From assembly GCA_951799425.1 (NCBI GenBank), contig OX637399.1:31804701-31868700 (forward strand): a stretch of 64,000 bases of DNA, written 5' to 3'. The translations under genes were made by a program, and so were the position numbers. The DNA is from Ilex aquifolium (lineage: Eukaryota; Streptophyta; Magnoliopsida; Aquifoliales; Aquifoliaceae). This document shows, in pieces, positions 10,678 to 21,898 of the stretch (positions are counted from its first letter, which is position 1; each line of letters begins with the position of its first letter). The notes beneath the pieces were generated by a model. It saw nothing but the letters and a program-made list of their open reading frames with translations, was not told where the DNA came from and searched no databases.

Positions 10678-11040
10678 ATATTAAGTGTACTGCTTTGTTT
10701 AAGTTCTTTGTTTAACAACAGTGTGTGTGTGTATGAGTGTCAGTGTACGTGTGTGTGTGTGTGCAGAAAGGGGGAGGGAGTGAGAGGGGAGAAAGGAGGT
10801 GGGGTTTCTTTGAGTTGTGAGTGCCAGTGTGTTTGTGTGCAACTAGTGTGTGAGTGTCTTTGTGCACCGAGAGTGGGTGTGTGCCGGAGTGGTGAGTCAG
10901 AGAAAAGCAGCCTTAGTTCGCCGGGTTTGGAAGTGGGTCGTCGGAGAAGAGAGATAAGAGAAAGCAGTGGGAGATTTGAGAGAAATAGGAGAGAGAGGAT
11001 GAACGTTGGGATTAGAGGCCCCCACTGAAAAAATTAATTG
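10678..11040. other. GT-rich and GA-rich low-complexity intergenic sequence
   Basis: A (GT)n tract lies at ~10720-10762, followed by purine-rich sequence. A 128-codon open frame runs across it, but its composition simply reflects the repeat. Confidence 0.5.
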
Positions 11041-11045
11041 AATCC

Positions 11046-11348
11046 ATTCATCCAAGGATGATATGTACTTAAGTTACAATTTTTTTAGTTTCATTTAAAT
11101 TTTGTAGCATTGTTTTTTTAAAAAAGGACAATGCTACGTCGAGTTAAATGTAGATTTAAAATATAGACTTAATTATTATTATTGATTTTATTGTGGGTCC
11201 AGTATTTATTAGGATCTACTACATATTTAATGACAGTGATTGATCAAGTCTATATTTTAAGTTCAAACATTCTCTTTGAAAAATACTACATAACCCAAAT
11301 AAAATTCAAAAACTGTTATCTAAATGCATATCATCTATGGGATGAATG
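11046..11348. repeat. MITE with a second MITE nested inside
   Basis: The outer arms TTCATCC...GATATGTACTTA and their complement ending GGATGAA (11348) form an inverted repeat. A second inverted repeat with TTAAAATATAGACTT arms occupies ~11125-11280. A partial direct copy of the outer arm follows at ~11388-11435. Confidence 0.55.
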
Positions 11349-11440
11349 TTGAATTAGTGCGTCTCACTAAAATAGTTGATGAAATTTACTCATCCAAAGA
11401 ACGATATGTATTTAGATTATAATTTTTTAGATTTTATTTA

Positions 11441-11911
11441 TGTTAGATATTGGGTTTGGGTGATGGACCCAAACCCGGGCATCCATGTTGATTCGATCCA
11501 ATTAGAGAATGCCCATGAGGCATGACTTTTGAAAAAGTCCTTTACACCCAAGGGATGTGGCTATTAAACCACTAACAGTCATGTGATTCTCTAATGTACC
11601 TATCGAGTCATGTCATTCTCCAATGCGCCTAGTGGTTGCCGTTATAAACTCTAGGTAACCAATGGACATTTTTTGAAAAACAAAACTTATATCAGATTCT
11701 CTCTCTGTAACGTTGAAAGACTTTTGTGCTATAAAAAACTTAGTGTTGATTTCTGTTGCGTAACAACACTATATCGCTCGAGCAAAACAAAGTAAAGACG
11801 GTTTTTCAGATTTTAAAGAACCTAGAACATCCTTTAAAGACTTTGGGATTAAAATGAATTAAGGTATATCTTTGATCTTACGTTTCTGCAATATGTATAC
11901 GATTTATAACA
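11441..11911. mobile_element. Solo LTR of a copia-like retroelement
   Basis: The segment begins TGTTAGATATTGGG and ends TTTATAACA, so it has TGTTA/TAACA inverted ends. It has promoter-like sequence in the middle (GCTATAAAAAAC). The flanking five bases are ATTTA and ATTTG, a near-match target duplication. No internal retroelement sequence is next to it, which fits LTR-LTR recombination. The divergent flanking duplication suggests an old insertion. Confidence 0.55.
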
Positions 11912-12003
11912 ATTTGGGTTGTATAGCATTATTTTTTTTAATTTGTTTCCGGACCAAGTTGAGTAAGAGACTTAACCAAAAAATAAAAAAGTATGGTTCA
12001 ATA

Positions 12004-12795
12004 TAGGACTGTCAATTTTCGACATAATACGTTAACCCGATATGTACTGAACATGAAATTCATGGGTCGAAAACGAAATTAAACGGATCAATGGATAAAA
12101 ACAGGTCAATACGCTAAAACACGGAAAAAAAAAAATATGTCGGGTTCATGTCAAAATCAGGTCAACCCAATTTTTGACCTGATTAACCCGTATATTTTAA
12201 ACAGGTTAATATGATTCGGACATGAACCCGATCTAACCTATTATGGACCAATTTAACCCGTTTATGGTAGTATAATTTGCCTATTATATATGACTGATGT
12301 GATTTTAACATTATTATTTATTAATTATTATTTCTACTATAGTAATATACAATTTAACATTATTATTTCTACAATACTAGTATAGTTCTTTCTTTAATTT
12401 TTGGGTTGAAACTTGAATACATTTTAGTTAATTTCATTGATGAGATGTGATATGTTATTGATGAAAGAATTATTTGAAATTTTGAATGAACATTGAATGA
12501 TGTATTTAATGGTAATGAACATGTGTGAAAATAAGTTATGTGTATTAAACATGTCGTGTTATGTGTGTTAAACGGGTCATGATCTGTATGTTAACGCAAA
12601 AACGACATGTTTATTAAATGTATCAAATAGGTTGGGTTCGGATAGTCCGTTTAATAGCTAAATCAGGTTAGTGTTTACATATCTCGACACGACTATTAAA
12701 CATGTCAAGTTCGTGTTTTTGGATTTTTGACATAAACTTAAAATTAACCTGACACAAAATGACCCAACTCGACACGAGTAGCAAACATAATCCTA
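12004..12795. repeat. hAT-like non-autonomous TIR element
   Basis: The ends TAGGACTGTCAATTTTCGACA and, on the other strand, TAGGATTATGTTTG enclose repeats of GACACG/AACCCG-type sequence in both orientations. There are no open frames. The 8-bp flanks do not match clearly, so the exact ends are uncertain. Confidence 0.4.
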
Positions 12796-13114
12796 CATTT
12801 TAAATATGGATGATAAAATATGGCAAAGAGTTTATTTTACTCAGGTTTTTTTTTTTTCATAATGTGGGGTCCATATGTGTGATAAAAATGCCCATCCTCT
12901 TGTCTGATTTTGCGTCTCTCTCGTCAGTAATAAGGGACGTACTTATTTAATACTTTTCAAAACAAAACCTCTTTTCCGTTGCTCATTTTTTTTTTTTAAG
13001 GATGGTAAAAAGACTATGCTAGGTTCAACATTGATTAACATTAACTCTTACGTTGGCTAAAGCATCGACATACTGGTTTCATTTCCTGTCCTTTCCTCTC
13101 CCAGCATTAATGGT
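12796..13114. other. Unassigned intergenic sequence
   Basis: Poly(T)-interrupted sequence with no gene, RNA or repeat signature that I can recognise. Confidence 0.4.
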
Positions 13115-13563
13115 GATAACCATCAATTGCTTGTAGTTCTCAATTAGAGCTTTATCTTGGTGGTTGTGGTCCTAGTTTTTTTTTTTTTGATCGAAGTTGT
13201 GGTCCTAGTTTGATGGCAATAATTTGAAGAATAATACTTTTGAGCCGTAATAATAATTTTTTGATCAAAGTTGTGGTCCTACATTAAGGATGTAATAATG
13301 TGATGGTGATCGGAGAGGGAGAGGGAGAGGGAGAGGGAGAGGAAATTAATTGTGGTGTGCCAGACATCCTTGACCAATAAACTAAAAAGGGCAAAAAAAA
13401 AATAAAAATATTTTTCTTATTTTTATTAGATGTTTGTTTTAGATGTAATGTTGTTTGAACTTAAAACTTTAATTTAATTTATTGATATAATGACGTGACT
13501 TCATTAAAATTATTGGATCAACACCAAGTCCTATTGTTTGATGAGACTCACTCAAGACTTTAA
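13115..13563. repeat. Duplicated P450 3'-flank, second copy (left part)
   Basis: Homologous to 8430-8805. The duplicated sequence continues at 16870 after two adjacent Harbinger-type insertions. It contains a (GGGAGA)n tract near 13315-13342. Confidence 0.75.
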
Positions 13564-14010
13564 GGGCTTGTTTGTTATGGGGGTTTGGAGGGGTTTTGGA
13601 ACATGGGTTAGGGTATAAACCCCCATAAACCCATGTTTGGCAACAATAAAGTAGGGATAGGATTTGAAACCCGGCCCGGTCTTGGCCCGGTCATGAAACC
13701 CACATACATGGGTCTCATGAAACCCAAGGGGGAGGTGGGTTTCATATGGGGGTTAAGGGGGTTTAAAATACAAATGACATTTATACCCTCATATATCCTA
13801 TATATTTCATATATACAAATTAGTTAAAGGACAATATAGTAATTTATATACAAATATATTATCACAATAATTATATACCCCTGCGCATACCAAACGTGGG
13901 TATGGACAGTATTGAATGTTGAATCCCATCTTTGAATCTCATTTTTGGGTCAAACCCGGGTTTGGACAATCCAATCCAAACCCTTTCCAAAAAACATACC
14001 AAACAAGCCC
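13564..14010. mobile_element. PIF/Harbinger-type MITE, 447 bp
   Basis: The inverted ends are GGGCTTGTTTGTTATG and GGGCTTGTTTGGTATG, with TAA duplicated on both sides (13561-13563 and 14011-14013). Internal CCCGG-rich arms are also inverted. There is no transposase. The uninterrupted sequence at 8795-8815 shows the site before insertion. Confidence 0.85.
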
Positions 14011-14279
14011 TAAGGGTCAGTTTGGTAGGAGAGTTTGGGTGGGTATATAAAGAAGGGTTTAACAAAACGAAGAGACTTAACACATGTTTGGATGCAGGCT
14101 TAAAGCTCGGGATTTAAATCCCGGCCCGTAACAAACAAGACCCTAAAACCTATGAACAAAGGTTTCACCAAACCCAAGGGGGAGGTGGGTTTGAAATCAG
14201 CCCATTCCGTATATGATGGTTAAAAGACATTTGTATCCCTAATAAAACATCATATTTACCCAAATAATATCCCAACCAA

Positions 14280-15656
14280 CCCTATCACTGTCCGTCGAAT
14301 CTCGAGAAGAAGCTGGGAGCCAGACGCTCGACCTCCACCACCATCCTCTCTGCGTTGGATAGAAAGAAGTGGCTAATGGATGCAAGATTCGTCGCTCCTA
14401 TCAACCCACTCGACTGTGTATGAAGTGGAAAGGGCTTCAGTTCATGGCTATATAAAACCCTAGCATCATCTTCAACAGCCCAACCAGATCTTGGCGAGGT
14501 AAGGAACAGCTCTTCCTTTTTGCCTTCAATTTGCTAGATTTTCTTGTCAAGTTTTATTTCTAGTTTGGTTATTGTTTTTCAGTTTTGTGATTCTTAGTTA
14601 CAGGGTGGTATTATTTGTTGTGTTTCTTAGGTCCAATTTGGTTATTGTTGTACATGTGTTTGCTCATTGTAGTGATCGAAAGATATGTCAAAAGATTGAA
14701 TCTTTCTATATGAAATTGAAGTTCCAAGAAATTAGTGGCTGCAATGTGACTGGCAAATTGGACATTCATCCTTTGTTTCTTTCAGGGAAGCTATTGGGAA
14801 TATATAGAATATTGATATAAGTAATAGGGAAAATCTCAGCTAAATAAAAGCAACTCAATCTTCTTACTTGTTCACTTGTTTGGATAACTCTGAGTAGTTT
14901 GGAAACGGTTGCTTTTTTGGGCTCAACTGATCAGCAATTTTGACACTCATAATTATTATACAATTCCTTTTACCTGCATTTCCTTGACAACCAAACTTTG
15001 AATCCTTTTCATTTCGGTATGCAGTTTTATGTGCCAGGTGTTATTAGTATTGGTGAATGTTTTATGTTTATGTAGAAGTCTTTATTCAGGCAAGCATTTT
15101 TTGTTTATAATATGAACTAAGTTTATTTAAATTTGTTGACATGTTGTTTGTAGTGGTGTAATGGCAAGTGTTGCAAGCTCACAATTTAGGGGGAACTTAC
15201 CAGTCTGAGAACGGCCTAGAAGAATTGATAGAATTGATTTTGCGTGTAGAGTGTTGGTTAGAGTAATCTACACATGCTACAAGTGTTGCCTCCACTTCAG
15301 TCACATTTCCTCCACTCAAGGCTCCAGTTGAAGTGATTATCATTGATGAATAATGTCAAGTTTATATGTTGAGGGTGCTGGTAATTGTTGTTATGCCTTA
15401 TTATATGGGGATATGTCCATCTAGTGTAATTTATTTAGGGGTGAACAATTTTTGTGTACACTCGTATGTTAAATGTTAATGTAGAGGACTGTGATTTTGC
15501 AGATTACGGTCCTTTTCGGACTACGATAATTTAGTCATGGAATTTGTGTTATTGTGGTTATGGTTAATATTTTCTTTTATCAATGGTAAGGTTGGATATT
15601 ATAAGTTGGGAAGAAATAAAAAACAAATATTAAATTCATAAGAAAAAAAGTATAAC
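14280..15656 (+). other. Gene-like segment (promoter, leader, intron) inside the Harbinger element
   Basis: TATATAAAACCCTAG at 14449-14463 combines a TATA box with the AAACCCTA telo-box typical of plant translation-related gene promoters. A possible leader exon ends GGCGAG|GTAAGG at 14498. A possible acceptor TTTGTAG lies at 15153. The first ATG after it (15161) opens only 15 codons. No protein family is recognised. It may be a captured 5' gene fragment or the decayed leader of the element's own gene. Confidence 0.35.
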
Positions 15657-15659
15657 TAA

Positions 15660-16631
15660 GGGTGCATTTGGTAACGTTTTTGTTTTTATGTTTTTTTTTT
15701 TTAAAAAAACAGAACAAAGTTTTATTTTTTTTGTGATAAAAATTAAAAATATAAAACATATTTGGTAGTCATTTATATTTTAAAATTTGTGAAATAAAAA
15801 ATAAAAAATCTGTTTGATATTATACCAAAAATTCACCACCCAAATCCCACCAATCAACACCACTGACCACCCAAAACCACCACCCAACCCCACCATGGAA
15901 ACCCACCACCCAACCCCACCATGGAAACCCACCACCCAACCCCACTGCACCCCCATCACTGAAACCCACCCCCACCACCACCGAAACCCCACCCCCACCC
16001 CTACCACTAAAACCAACTGAAAACCCTACCCCAATCCACCCCAACAACCACGGAAACCCACCCCCAATCCACTCCCACCACCACCAAACCCCACAACCCA
16101 CCCCCACCACGGAAACCCACCCCCAATCTACCCCTACCACCACCGAAACCCCACCCCCACCACTGAAGCCAACCGAAATCCACCTCCACCACCACCCACA
16201 AAACCCAACCATGGAGAGACCCATAAGAGAAGGGCGAGAGAGAAAGTGCTGGCTCTTTGGCGATCATTCGTAGCTCTTTTGTCGCTGCCTCGTGGGACAG
16301 ATGAACAAGAGAGTGAGAGAGATGAACGAGAGAAGAGGAAAAAGGGGTAAAAAATGTTTTATAGTGGGAATGAAAAAAATCCTTTTTTTGCTGCTAATGG
16401 AGTTCGAAGGCTAGACCTCATTAAATGGTTTAAAGGGGCGCGCGTGTTTCCGTTTTTCCGTGTTTTCAAAAACATCTCTTTTGATGTTTTTAAAATTTGG
16501 AGTTGTTTACAAAACAGACCAACCAAAAAAAAAAAAAAAAACACACTCCAAACACGTTATTGTTTTTTTTTTAGCAAAAAATAAAAATAAAAACAGAAAA
16601 AAACACAAACACATGATTACCAAACACTACC
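15660..16631. mobile_element. Harbinger-like MITE with CCACCC-rich core
   Basis: The inverted ends GGGTGCATTTGGTAAC and GGTAGTGTTTGGTAAT are flanked by TAA on both sides (15657-15659, 16632-16634). Positions ~15835-16200 are an imperfect (CCACCC)n/(ACCCCA)n tract that creates spurious Pro/His- or Gly/Trp-rich frames. Confidence 0.7.
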
Positions 16632-16869
16632 TAAATAAACATGGGTATTGATTGGATTAGTCAATGGGCAATATAGTCATTTACAAGACTAATGTGTTGT
16701 GATAATTGTTATAAATCCGTAGGTCCCACATTTATTTATATTGCTTACCAAACATATGATTGAATTGAGTTTAGCATTGAATCCCATTTAGAAATCCCTT
16801 GGGTTGGGTTTGGAAGGGTTGAATAAAACCAATCCAATCCCGCCCCTCTGAAACCATCCAAACATGCCC

Positions 16870-17266
16870 TAAAGAATCTTTCAAACTTATTGAGTCGATC
16901 AATTCCTTCTTACGGTTTTAAACGAATATTCTCGTATTATATTCAGATTATATCATTTTAGATTGTATTTTTTTTAAGTTTGTACTGTGTTTATGTCTGT
17001 TGATGCAAAATTTCGGGCAACCTTCCAATTGATCTTAAAACCATGACTCAAATTTTTTCTAAAATTATCTCACAATTAGAGGATTAAAAATCCAAAACAA
17101 TAAAATACGTTCAAAGTTTAAGAATTTGATCGTTTCAATTGGCAGATGAAGAACTAAATAGAAATCATATAAAAACTTCAATAATACAAAATGTTATTTA
17201 CCCTTAAACTTTAATCGTTTGATATATAATAGAAAATAAAACTAGTGAAACATTTAAAACAAACTT
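16870..17266. repeat. Duplicated P450 3'-flank, second copy (right part)
   Basis: Homologous to 8803-9172, and its right part also to 34180-34385. It ends with CATTTAAAACAAACTT, the left copy of the target duplication of the next element. Confidence 0.8.
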
Positions 17267-17811
17267 TTTTTTTTTTCGGAAGGTAAAATATATTAAAATA
17301 AAAAGATATACAGGGGTACTCACCCACAGATTGTACAGTGAAATCCCGTAGGACTCAAAGACAAAACAAAAGACCCAAAAGGCTCAAAACACAATCAATT
17401 CATGGTAGACAAATCAGAGTTCTGCCCCAAAACACCACTGATATGAAAGAAATCAGCCCATAACTCCACCTTTGTGAATCCAAAGCAGGCCAAGTGTAGC
17501 AGCAATCAACACCAACAACACAGCCACCTCATAAACAGAGCATGAGAAAACAGAGAATGGAGGACAAATTCACGGTATGAAAATCAGTCCCATAACACCA
17601 CTGAAAAGAAGAAGCAGACCATAACTCCACAGATGTGAAACCATAGCAGACCAAAAGCAGAAGCAAAATCATTGCCAACAACACAGCCACCACAACAGCA
17701 ACTCATCCACCTCATACCAAAAACAAAACAGAGAATCATCATAAGTTAGGAATTCTGAGAGAAGTATAGGCCTTGGGCCAGTACTTCCCCAAGAATCCCA
17801 AACCGAGATGC
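17267..17811 (-). mobile_element. Truncated non-LTR retroelement (LINE- or SINE-like)
   Basis: A poly(T) run at the left and a perfect 16-bp duplication CATTTAAAACAAACTT (17251-17266 and 17812-17827) define a minus-strand, poly(A)-tailed insertion of 545 bp. The tail reads ATATTTTACCTTCCG before the A-run, as in plant L1 elements. Inside are two related units (~17460-17545 and ~17625-17710: GTGGCTGTGTTGTTGG followed by GTGGAGTTATGG). No reverse transcriptase is present. The duplicate flank at 34368-34385 lacks the insertion, so it is younger than the gene duplication. Confidence 0.85.
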
Positions 17812-17989
17812 CATTTAAAACAAACTTGGCTGCCAATAAGTCGTATAATATTACACCATATGTGTCACACAAATACATAAAACCTTTCTTGCACTTCTTT
17901 TTCCATTGTTGTGTTTTCTTTCTAATGACACTTCGAATGTAATGAAGCAATGAAGCTTCTTCATTCAATATATTTGATCCTCCATAAGG

Positions 17990-20813
17990 CTATTTCAAAA
18001 GAAATGAATTGAGCCTAGCCACTGGAAAACAAACCAAGGGATGAGCCCTTGGAAGAGTGAGTCCAGTTCCCTCCTCCATGTCCACAGTGCCATTCCCTCC
18101 ACCACTAACCTTCCATTCAAAGCACTGTAGCATAGCAGCAAGGCTTGCTTGAACCACCTGTAATGCTAGTGAAGTTCCAGGACACCCTCTTCGTCCGCTC
18201 CCGAACGGCAACAGATGAAAATGTTGTCCCCTCACATCCAACTGACTCTTTCTATCTCCTTTTTCATTAAAAAACCTCTCTGGTTGAAACTCAAGAGGGT
18301 TTTCCCAGTAGTTCGGGTCTCGGCCGATAGCCCACACGTTAACGAAAAGCCGAGTCCTTGCCTGAATTTGGTAACCCCCGACGGTGCAGTCTTCACTTGA
18401 CTCCCTAGCAATTAGTGGACCTGCGGGGTGAAGTCTTAAAGTTTCCTTGACAATGGCTTGAAGGTAGGGAAGGTTTGGAATGTCTGATTCCTCTACTAGT
18501 CTGTTCTTTTCGACCACAGAATCAATCTCTTTTTGTGATTTCTCCATTACATTTGGATGGTTGATTAGCTCTGCTAGTGCCCATTCAGTTGTAATGGCAG
18601 ATGTGTCCGTACCAGCTGCAAATATGTCCTGTGAAGTTGAAAAAAATCGAAGATTTCATTAGATTAGATCTCCATAATTGATTTAAATACGGATAGACTA
18701 TGTTTTACCCGCACTAAGTTTTAACCAGGAACACTTTACTTTTTTATTATTATTATTTTTTAAATCTACTCATAACTTTATGTAATCTATGAGAAAACAT
18801 TGAGTGTCTTGGTTACACAATGTCGTCACGCTCACATGGTGTAATCGTCCAATAGCAACAATTAGATAAGTGAATCTCACACAATTAGATAACTACACAT
18901 CTATCTAACATAATAATTACCTCATGTACAGAAGTGTGGTACACTTTGTTCACTTGAATTTTTCCTCATCGGATGATGATACCATATGGTGGTGTCTCCC
19001 GTTATATTGAATATTTACTCTTAATTTAGGACTAAAGTGCAATAGCTAATGAGATAAAAATGTGGTATAAAACAATAGTAATAACTTTAATTTTTATTTT
19101 TCAAATATTTTCTTAGTTAAAAAAAAAAAAACCATTCAAACTGAAAAAAATTCTTACTGCATAGAAAAGGAAAAGATAAAAAGAAATTGAGGTTTTCAGA
19201 GAGCAAAAAATAAATACTATTACATGTACAAGGGTAATGTACTAGATAGGTATTAGCAAGCTGTATCTGCTAGATCATAAATGCTTCAAGTCCTTGAAAA
19301 AGATTAATCTATTCCTCCATGGAAGTCTATTGGTAAGAGTACCAGCAAAAAGTCTTCAACATGTAGAGGAGAAGCAAATGGAGCAAGCTGCTTGCGTCCC
19401 ATAATTTTGTAAGTAAATAGAAAAACAATATACATATGAATAATGTAGAAGTTGAAGCAATGAACAACATAAATAATTCTAAACTACAGCATTGAAGCAA
19501 TATAAAACCTGTCTGAAGATTTCAAAATATTTTTTGTTCACCTAAAACACCACCATTTCGGCCGGTAAAACTATATTCTTGTCAGCTTCAAAAATATAAT
19601 CTGAATTTCTTATAACAAAGGAAAAAAAAGTTTACTTCTCCATGATCAATCAATTTTCCTCTTTGAAATTGGAGATGTTAGTTAGTAACTCAGTTAATCA
19701 TTAATCAACTTCTGTCGACAATTTAAGTTTAATATATAAAATTTCTGTAAATATAAGGTTTAAAAAGTTAGATATATGCATTTTTTTGCAAAAAGATTGA
19801 TAACCCGTTTGATTTTCTTAAAAAAAAAATGGTTCCTTTACTTGTCTAGTTCAGTCTAGAACCAAAAATTGTGAAAAAAAAAATTAACACAAGGGGGGTT
19901 AAATTACCAGGACAAAAGCCTTGATGTTCTCTTTGGTTAATTTGATCTCTGTGGTCTCATCTTCTGAAATGTCAAGTAAAATATCAAGCAGATCCTTAAC
20001 CACATCACTTCCATCACCACTTTCCTTCTTCTTCCTCCTTGCCTCTTGATGTTCCCTTATGACCCTTTCCATCATCGAATCGTAGCTGTCACGAACATGC
20101 TTGAGCCTCTTTCTGAATCCCTGCAAATCCAAATTTTTACAGAACCATATAAAATCAGACAGATTAAACTTCCCTGTGAGCTCGGCTATCTCTTGAACCA
20201 ACTTCCTAATCTCACCGGCTTCATCCTCATTCTCACAACATCTCTCACTCATTAACATTCTTGATATTACATTGTTTGTCACCCTTATAAGCTCTCCTCC
20301 AACATCAACTTCCTCACCAGCTCTGGCCTTTTTCGATAGTAATTCGATAAAACGTTGAATTTCATCGCGCCTAACCGGATGGAGGAGGTCTAGTGTTCTG
20401 CCACCAAGAAGCTCTGACATACACAGCTTCTTCATGAACTTCCAGTAAGGTCCATAAGGTGCAAATAAGAAACCTTGTGAACCGTAGGATAAGTAATCCA
20501 CGGCAGCGATTTGGGGTCGGTTGGAGAAGGAAGATTCTTGGTTTTTGAGGACCTCTTTGGCTATCTCCGGCGAGGAAACGACAATACAAGGGACAGAGCC
20601 GAGGAAGATGTGGATTAAGGGTCCGAAACGTTTCGAGAGTTTGTGAAGAGCCTGGTGAGGTATCGGACCAAGAAGGTGGAGGTGACCGATGATCGGGAAG
20701 GCTGTTGGGCTTGGAGGAAGGGGAGACTTTCGAGTCTTGAAGAGGACTCGGAGGAGGATGGTGGAAATAAGCCAGACGAGGAAGAGAATGATATAGCCTT
20801 GAAAGTCGGCCAT
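17990..20813 (-). CDS. CYP93A-like: Cytochrome P450, CYP93A-like (copy 4), intact
   Basis: Exon 1 is 20813-19908 (302 codons), the 1279-bp GT-AG intron is 19907-18629, and exon 2 is 18628-17990, giving 514 aa. I chose the ATG of MADFQGY at 20813 rather than the in-frame ATG 24 bp upstream because all paralogues begin MADF. The membrane anchor is at ~5-25, the hinge is [13 protein letters not shown]-helix AAGTDTS is at ~306-312, KETLR at 363-367, PERF at ~418-421, and the haem cysteine at 451 in [11 protein letters not shown]. All catalytic landmarks are present. It should be an ER monooxygenase of specialised metabolism with unknown substrate. It is nearly the twin of the 34535 gene, including intron and flanks. 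It carries a longer leader with a G15 tract (coding strand C15). Confidence 0.92.
18785..19015. repeat. MITE-like insertion in the copy-4 intron
   Basis: It contains GATGATACCATATGG...CGTTATATTGAATATTTACTC, related to the intron of the 34535 gene (35335-35525) and to 63405-63650. Because both introns have it, it predates the tandem duplication. Confidence 0.45.
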
Positions 20814-20849
20814 TGTTGGAACTCCAAGAAATTGCAACTATTTTTCTTT

Positions 20850-20864
20850 GGGGGGGGGGGGGGG
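20850..20864. repeat. G15 homopolymer in the leader of copy 4
   Basis: Fifteen G in a row on + (C on the mRNA strand) lie 37 bp upstream of the ATG. They sit in an approximately 105-bp extra segment bounded by AAGAAATTGCAA repeats. The twin gene at 34535 lacks it. Confidence 0.9.
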
Positions 20865-20964
20865 TTTGGGGAGACTTGATTCCTAGACCTGAAGAAGATA
20901 AAGCATCATTGAACCAAATCCGTTGGTAAGAAATTGCAAATATAATGATGGTTCAGTAGTGCTG

Positions 20965-20972
20965 TTTATATA
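20965..20972 (-). promoter_or_regulatory. TATA box of copy 4
   Basis: TATATAAA followed by CAGCACTACTGAACC on the minus strand. The same arrangement occurs in copy 5. Here it lies about 150 bp from the ATG because of the leader insertion. Confidence 0.65.
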
Positions 20973-21105
20973 AGATGAAATTATGGAATTTTTTTTTTCT
21001 TTATTCTTTTAGATGGGAATAATATATGTGAGGAAATTTTATTTTAATCTTACATCTTATTTGCTTTAGATCTCTATCTGGTAGTTTATGCTATAGTATA
21101 ACAAA

Positions 21106-21556
21106 GGGTAAATTACCCCCTTGAACTATTACCTTTGTTTTGTTTTGCACCCTCAATTATAAAATTTCTCACATTACACCCTAAATGCGCATATGAGTGA
21201 TTTATATCGCCAATAAACAAATGTCTATTACACATGTGCAAGCCAAAATTAAGAAAAATATTCATCCATGACTTTGCTCTACCTAACCTCTAAATTTTCT
21301 TTCTCTGATTGACCTTCTTTTTCTTCCCAGCAACCATTTAGTTGCAAAAAAAATAAAATAAAGTGGTACTAAGAACTTAACAGGAAGCTCTCTAGAGTTT
21401 CCCTCCCTCATTTGACATATTTTCAAATTTGTCGTTATCTATTGCAGTAATATGAAATAAAATTGATACTATTTAGGGTGCAATGTGAGAAATTTATAAT
21501 TGAGGGCACAAAGAAAAATAAAGATAATAGTTCAGGGGGTAAAATATAATTTACTC
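21106..21556. mobile_element. Mutator-like MITE, 451 bp
   Basis: Long inverted ends (GGGTAAATTACCCCCTTGAA against GAGTAAATTATATTTTACCC, continuing for about 70 bp) are flanked by the 9-bp pair TATAACAAA / AATAACAAA. There is no coding sequence. It is absent from the promoter region of the twin gene. Confidence 0.75.
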
Positions 21557-21639
21557 AATAACAAACAAATATTAGAAAACTTGAATCCACAAATAAAATA
21601 CAAATAAAACTCTTTAAAATATTATTGAAAAATAATTAG

Positions 21640-21862
21640 TAACAATCCGAAGGGATAGCTCAAGTGAAAACAAGGACGAGTTATAAAACTAGTTCAAATT
21701 CGAATCTTGGCAACTCTTTGAAACCAGACCATGAAGAATTTACACCTCATGAATACACTAATTCCCGCGTGGATGGCTTACCTTTGACTGGACTAGAGAG
21801 GAGATTAGTCGAATTGTGTGTAAGCTGACCTGAACACACTTGACTATTGAACTAAAAAAAAA
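21640..21862 (+). mobile_element. tRNA-derived SINE (putative)
   Basis: Pol III-like boxes are seen: TAGCTCAAGTGA (21656-21667, A box) and GTTCAAATTCGAATC (21692-21706, B box). They are followed by a non-coding body and an A-rich tail (~21851-21860). A related copy lies at 37663-37878. Confidence 0.65.
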
Positions 21863-21898
21863 CGACGGTTTGTTGTTACACTCAAAAATCCTAATCTA

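Larger units (their letters stand above)
14014..16869. mobile_element. Second Harbinger-type element, composite with nested insertions
   Basis: The left end GGGTCAGTTTGGTAGG directly follows the shared TAA. The right end, on the other strand, is GGGCATGTTTGGATGG, followed by TAA at 16870-16872. The outer parts (14014-14230 and 16635-16869) align with the two halves of the 447-bp MITE. Between them sit a gene-like segment (14280-15656) and another TAA-flanked MITE (15660-16631). A Harbinger-like terminus also occurs at 14143, so a 130-bp derivative ending there is an alternative reading. No transposase domain is visible. Confidence 0.6.

Noticed and set aside
10642-11028. 128-codon Cys/Val-rich open frame
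   Set aside because: Reflects a GT-rich microsatellite and purine-rich sequence. No family resemblance.
14014-14143. Independent 130-bp Harbinger MITE
   Set aside because: Its right end looks genuine and is TAA-flanked, but the sequence continues collinearly with the larger MITE beyond it, so I kept the composite reading and noted the alternative.
15780-16267. Gly/Trp-rich and Pro/His-rich open frames
   Set aside because: Generated by the CCACCC repeat of a MITE.
20814-20837. Upstream in-frame ATG adding eight residues to P450 copy 4
   Set aside because: All paralogues start at MADF, and the extra codons lie in the leader just before the inserted G-tract segment.
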